From the NCBI GenBank assembly GCA_014534095.1, contig JACVSD010000006.1, forward strand, positions 1 to 34,904: 34,904 bases of DNA, written 5' to 3'. Shown in pieces: positions 33,686 to 34,904 of this stretch (position 1 is the first letter of the stretch; each line of letters begins with the position of its first letter). The stretch comes from Nitrospiraceae bacterium. GTDB taxonomy: Bacteria; Nitrospirota; Nitrospiria; Nitrospirales; Nitrospiraceae. Made by a program: the position numbers and the translations under genes. A model generated the notes under the pieces. That model had not been told where the DNA came from. It searched no databases and was given only the letters and a program-made list of their open reading frames with translations.

Positions 33686-34033
33686 TTAACTGATGGGGTT
33701 GGATGCCTTATGAGTGAGGATATTGAGGTCGATGGGGTACGTACCACTCGGGCGTTGTTCAGGCCCGAGCGCAGCTTCACAGGCGTATCCGGGTGCAAAT
33801 GGCCAGAGCAGCGAACGACCGGCTACTGTGCCTCTTACATGCACATAGCGAAAGGTGGCTCCTATCAGAGCAGCATCCTGCCGAAGTTTGCCCACGCAGT
33901 CATCAAATCTGTAGGCCCGGCGCGCAATGATGAGCGGGTCTCCCGTTTGGCTATGGAGGACCATGAATTCCTCAGCACAGCCGGTTAGGAGCACCAGCGC
34001 TAGCCCGAATGTGGCTATCCGTCCAATTCCCAT
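33686..34033 (-). CDS. Small predicted lipoprotein
   Basis: A 115-residue protein with a good lipoprotein signal: MGIGRIATFGLALVLLTGC, lipobox LTGC and acylated C19. The mature part begins AEEFMVLHSQTGDPLIIARRAYRFDDC. It has two further cysteines (C in FDDCVGK and in PGYACEAALG), which could form a disulphide. No family is recognised. The ATG at 34033 is chosen because GGAG lies seven bases upstream and the signal begins there; an earlier in-frame codon would add 13 polar residues before the signal. Confidence 0.72.
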   Translation of the reverse strand: MGIGRIATFGLALVLLTGCAEEFMVLHSQTGDPLIIARRAYRFDDCVGKLRQDAALIGATFRYVHVRGTVAGRSLLWPFAPGYACEAALGPEQRPSGTYPIDLNILTHKASNPIS

Positions 34034-34362
34034 ATCAATGCTCCGCTTTATTAAAGCAAACCGATGGCACACACTATCATATTGAAAAGCGTCTGTCCCG
34101 CCCGAGGATCGGTCACAATATATGGGTGGGACGACAGGGACTTCAATGAATTAACGTGTGTCGACTCCCATCAGCTGAACAGCCAGAGACTTCGACTAGA
34201 CCAGTCTGTGGCGATAAGTTTGTCCGAACCGGCGATTTCGCACGTAATGCACAGTGCAATTTCGAGACGGAGCGGTGAAGCATCCATTGAGCTACAACTT
34301 GCTTTAGCGTACACAGTCCAATTCTCCTCCGCCTATATCTTCATGTAGGCAAGGAGATGGAA
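34034..34362. other. Gap without a supported gene
   Basis: This ~330-base stretch between the small lipoprotein and the next small gene is less GC-rich than its surroundings. A 94-codon plus-strand frame (34064-34348) has no Shine-Dalgarno and unremarkable composition, so I do not call it. It should contain the lipoprotein promoter. Confidence 0.4.
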
Positions 34363-34566
34363 ATGCTGGTAGCAGATTCAATCGCTGAAGCGATCCTGGG
34401 AGAAGTCAGGACAAGCACAGATTGTACCTTCGAGGAATTGACGCAGCATTTGGGTTGCTATCATGGTCGGATATGGGGAAGTAGATCGACTCAGTCGGCC
34501 GGGCGGTTAGCTTTAACTCAGACCGGCGGGGCGTTTATTACCACATTCAAGGCTGGGGCTGGTTAA
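34363..34566 (+). pseudogene. Small gene with apparent compensating frameshifts
   Basis: A 67-codon frame with a good Shine-Dalgarno (AAGGAG, 34351-34356) six bases before ATG 34363. Residues 1-33 (AEAILGEVRTSTDCTFEELTQHLGCY) and 46-67 (AGRLALTQTGGAFITTF) read like one small helix-turn-helix type protein. The middle (residues 34-45, 34462-34497) looks out of character. In the next frame the same bases (34478-34498) read EVDRLSR, which continues sensibly into AGRLALTQ. From memory, small Nitrospira proteins carry a similar EVDRLSR(T/A)G stretch between such halves, but I could not check this. So one or more indels have probably shifted the frame and then restored it. A functional protein with a changed middle, or a sequencing error, is also possible. 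Confidence 0.45.
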
Positions 34567-34784
34567 ACCTCGGATTCCGCTCCGCCCTCTTGCTGATGGT
34601 GCCAACCAGTGGCACCTACCACCAGGCCGATGATCATCGCCGATATGGTCGTCAGCTCCTGGCAATGATTGAGAAGAACCAGCGCCTCGTGAGATTGACG
34701 CTGACATAACTTTCGGTGGAAGGCACAGACTAAGTAAACCTCCTGTAAGTCCCGAGTCTGGAAGGCAACGGATGCGCCGGACAA
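34563..34784 (-). CDS. Possible small unknown protein
   Basis: A 73-codon frame starting with TTG. It contains a helical, charged first half (FQTRDLQEVYLVCAFHRKLCQRQSHEALVLLNHCQELT) and a hydrophobic stretch near its end (ISAMIIGLVVGATGWHHQQ), which could be a short membrane segment. An AGGAGG occurs inside the frame with no suitable start codon after it. Its stop shares the TTAA with the converging small gene. The call is tentative; the last 120 bases of the window show nothing else. Confidence 0.3.
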   Translation of the reverse strand: MSGASVAFQTRDLQEVYLVCAFHRKLCQRQSHEALVLLNHCQELTTISAMIIGLVVGATGWHHQQEGGAESEV

Positions 34785-34904
34785 GCTGGTGAAGGGTCCG
34801 GTGGGCCCGTCCAGAGACTCCAGGCGTTAACGGAACGGTAAGTACTGACCATCCCAGTCCTAGACTAGCCAAAAGGGAAAGACTCCCGCAGGGTGTTAGA
34901 AAAC

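Noticed and set aside
34064..34348. Plus-strand 94-codon frame
   Set aside because: No Shine-Dalgarno, no recognisable motif, and it overlaps the likely promoter of the small lipoprotein gene.

Overview
This window looks like a core-genome segment of a Nitrospirota bacterium, most likely Nitrospira. The clues are family resemblance, not a search: a TatA of the typical Nitrospira form, an arginine-sensitive type ArgB, moderately high GC, and many small lipoproteins and PilZ proteins. No insertion sequence, prophage or CRISPR array is visible, and most genes are housekeeping.

Layout. The left edge holds the 5' part of rimO on the minus strand, divergent from a gamma-carbonic-anhydrase gene. 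A tight minus-strand operon then reads (8059 to 1397) trmFO-xerC-hslV-hslU-argB-M28 peptidase-unknown protein, with overlaps or gaps of 23 bases or less throughout. Next come tRNA-Val(CAC) and two plus-strand lipoprotein genes separated by a strong terminator. The minus-strand recombination and replication block follows: SRP RNA, dnaX, ybaB, recR and dksA, with tRNA-Ser(GGA) just upstream. From 13.8 to 19.4 kb there is a plus-strand cell-envelope block: AsmA-like protein, MscS, DUF481 protein, MscL and a coiled-coil OmpA-like lipoprotein. Two minus-strand exported proteins follow, a Tat-targeted ABC solute-binding protein and a HEAT-repeat protein. tRNA-Leu(UAG) precedes the classic tig-clpP-clpX cluster.

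From 25.7 kb rightwards the content is more lineage-specific. There is a tandem pair of PilZ-like paralogs, a HEAT-repeat lipoprotein coupled to a long TatA-like protein, anmK coupled to a membrane-anchored DUF2726 protein, a short YbgF-like TPR protein, a parallel beta-helix protein, a REC-GGDEF diguanylate cyclase and several small unknown genes. The last ~1 kb has weaker coding signal and one small gene that appears to carry compensating frameshifts.

How it fits together. Two ATP-dependent protease systems (HslUV and ClpXP) and trigger factor serve protein quality control. RecR, DnaX and YbaB serve replication and repair. MscS and MscL protect against hypo-osmotic shock in an envelope-related cluster. 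The diguanylate cyclase makes c-di-GMP, but the two nearby PilZ-like proteins lack half of the usual binding motif. No clearly new multi-gene system is evident. The most unusual items are the TatA-like protein with a second TatA-like amphipathic segment and its coupling to a HEAT lipoprotein, the degenerate PilZ pair, and the 80-base tail-to-tail coding overlap between these two loci.
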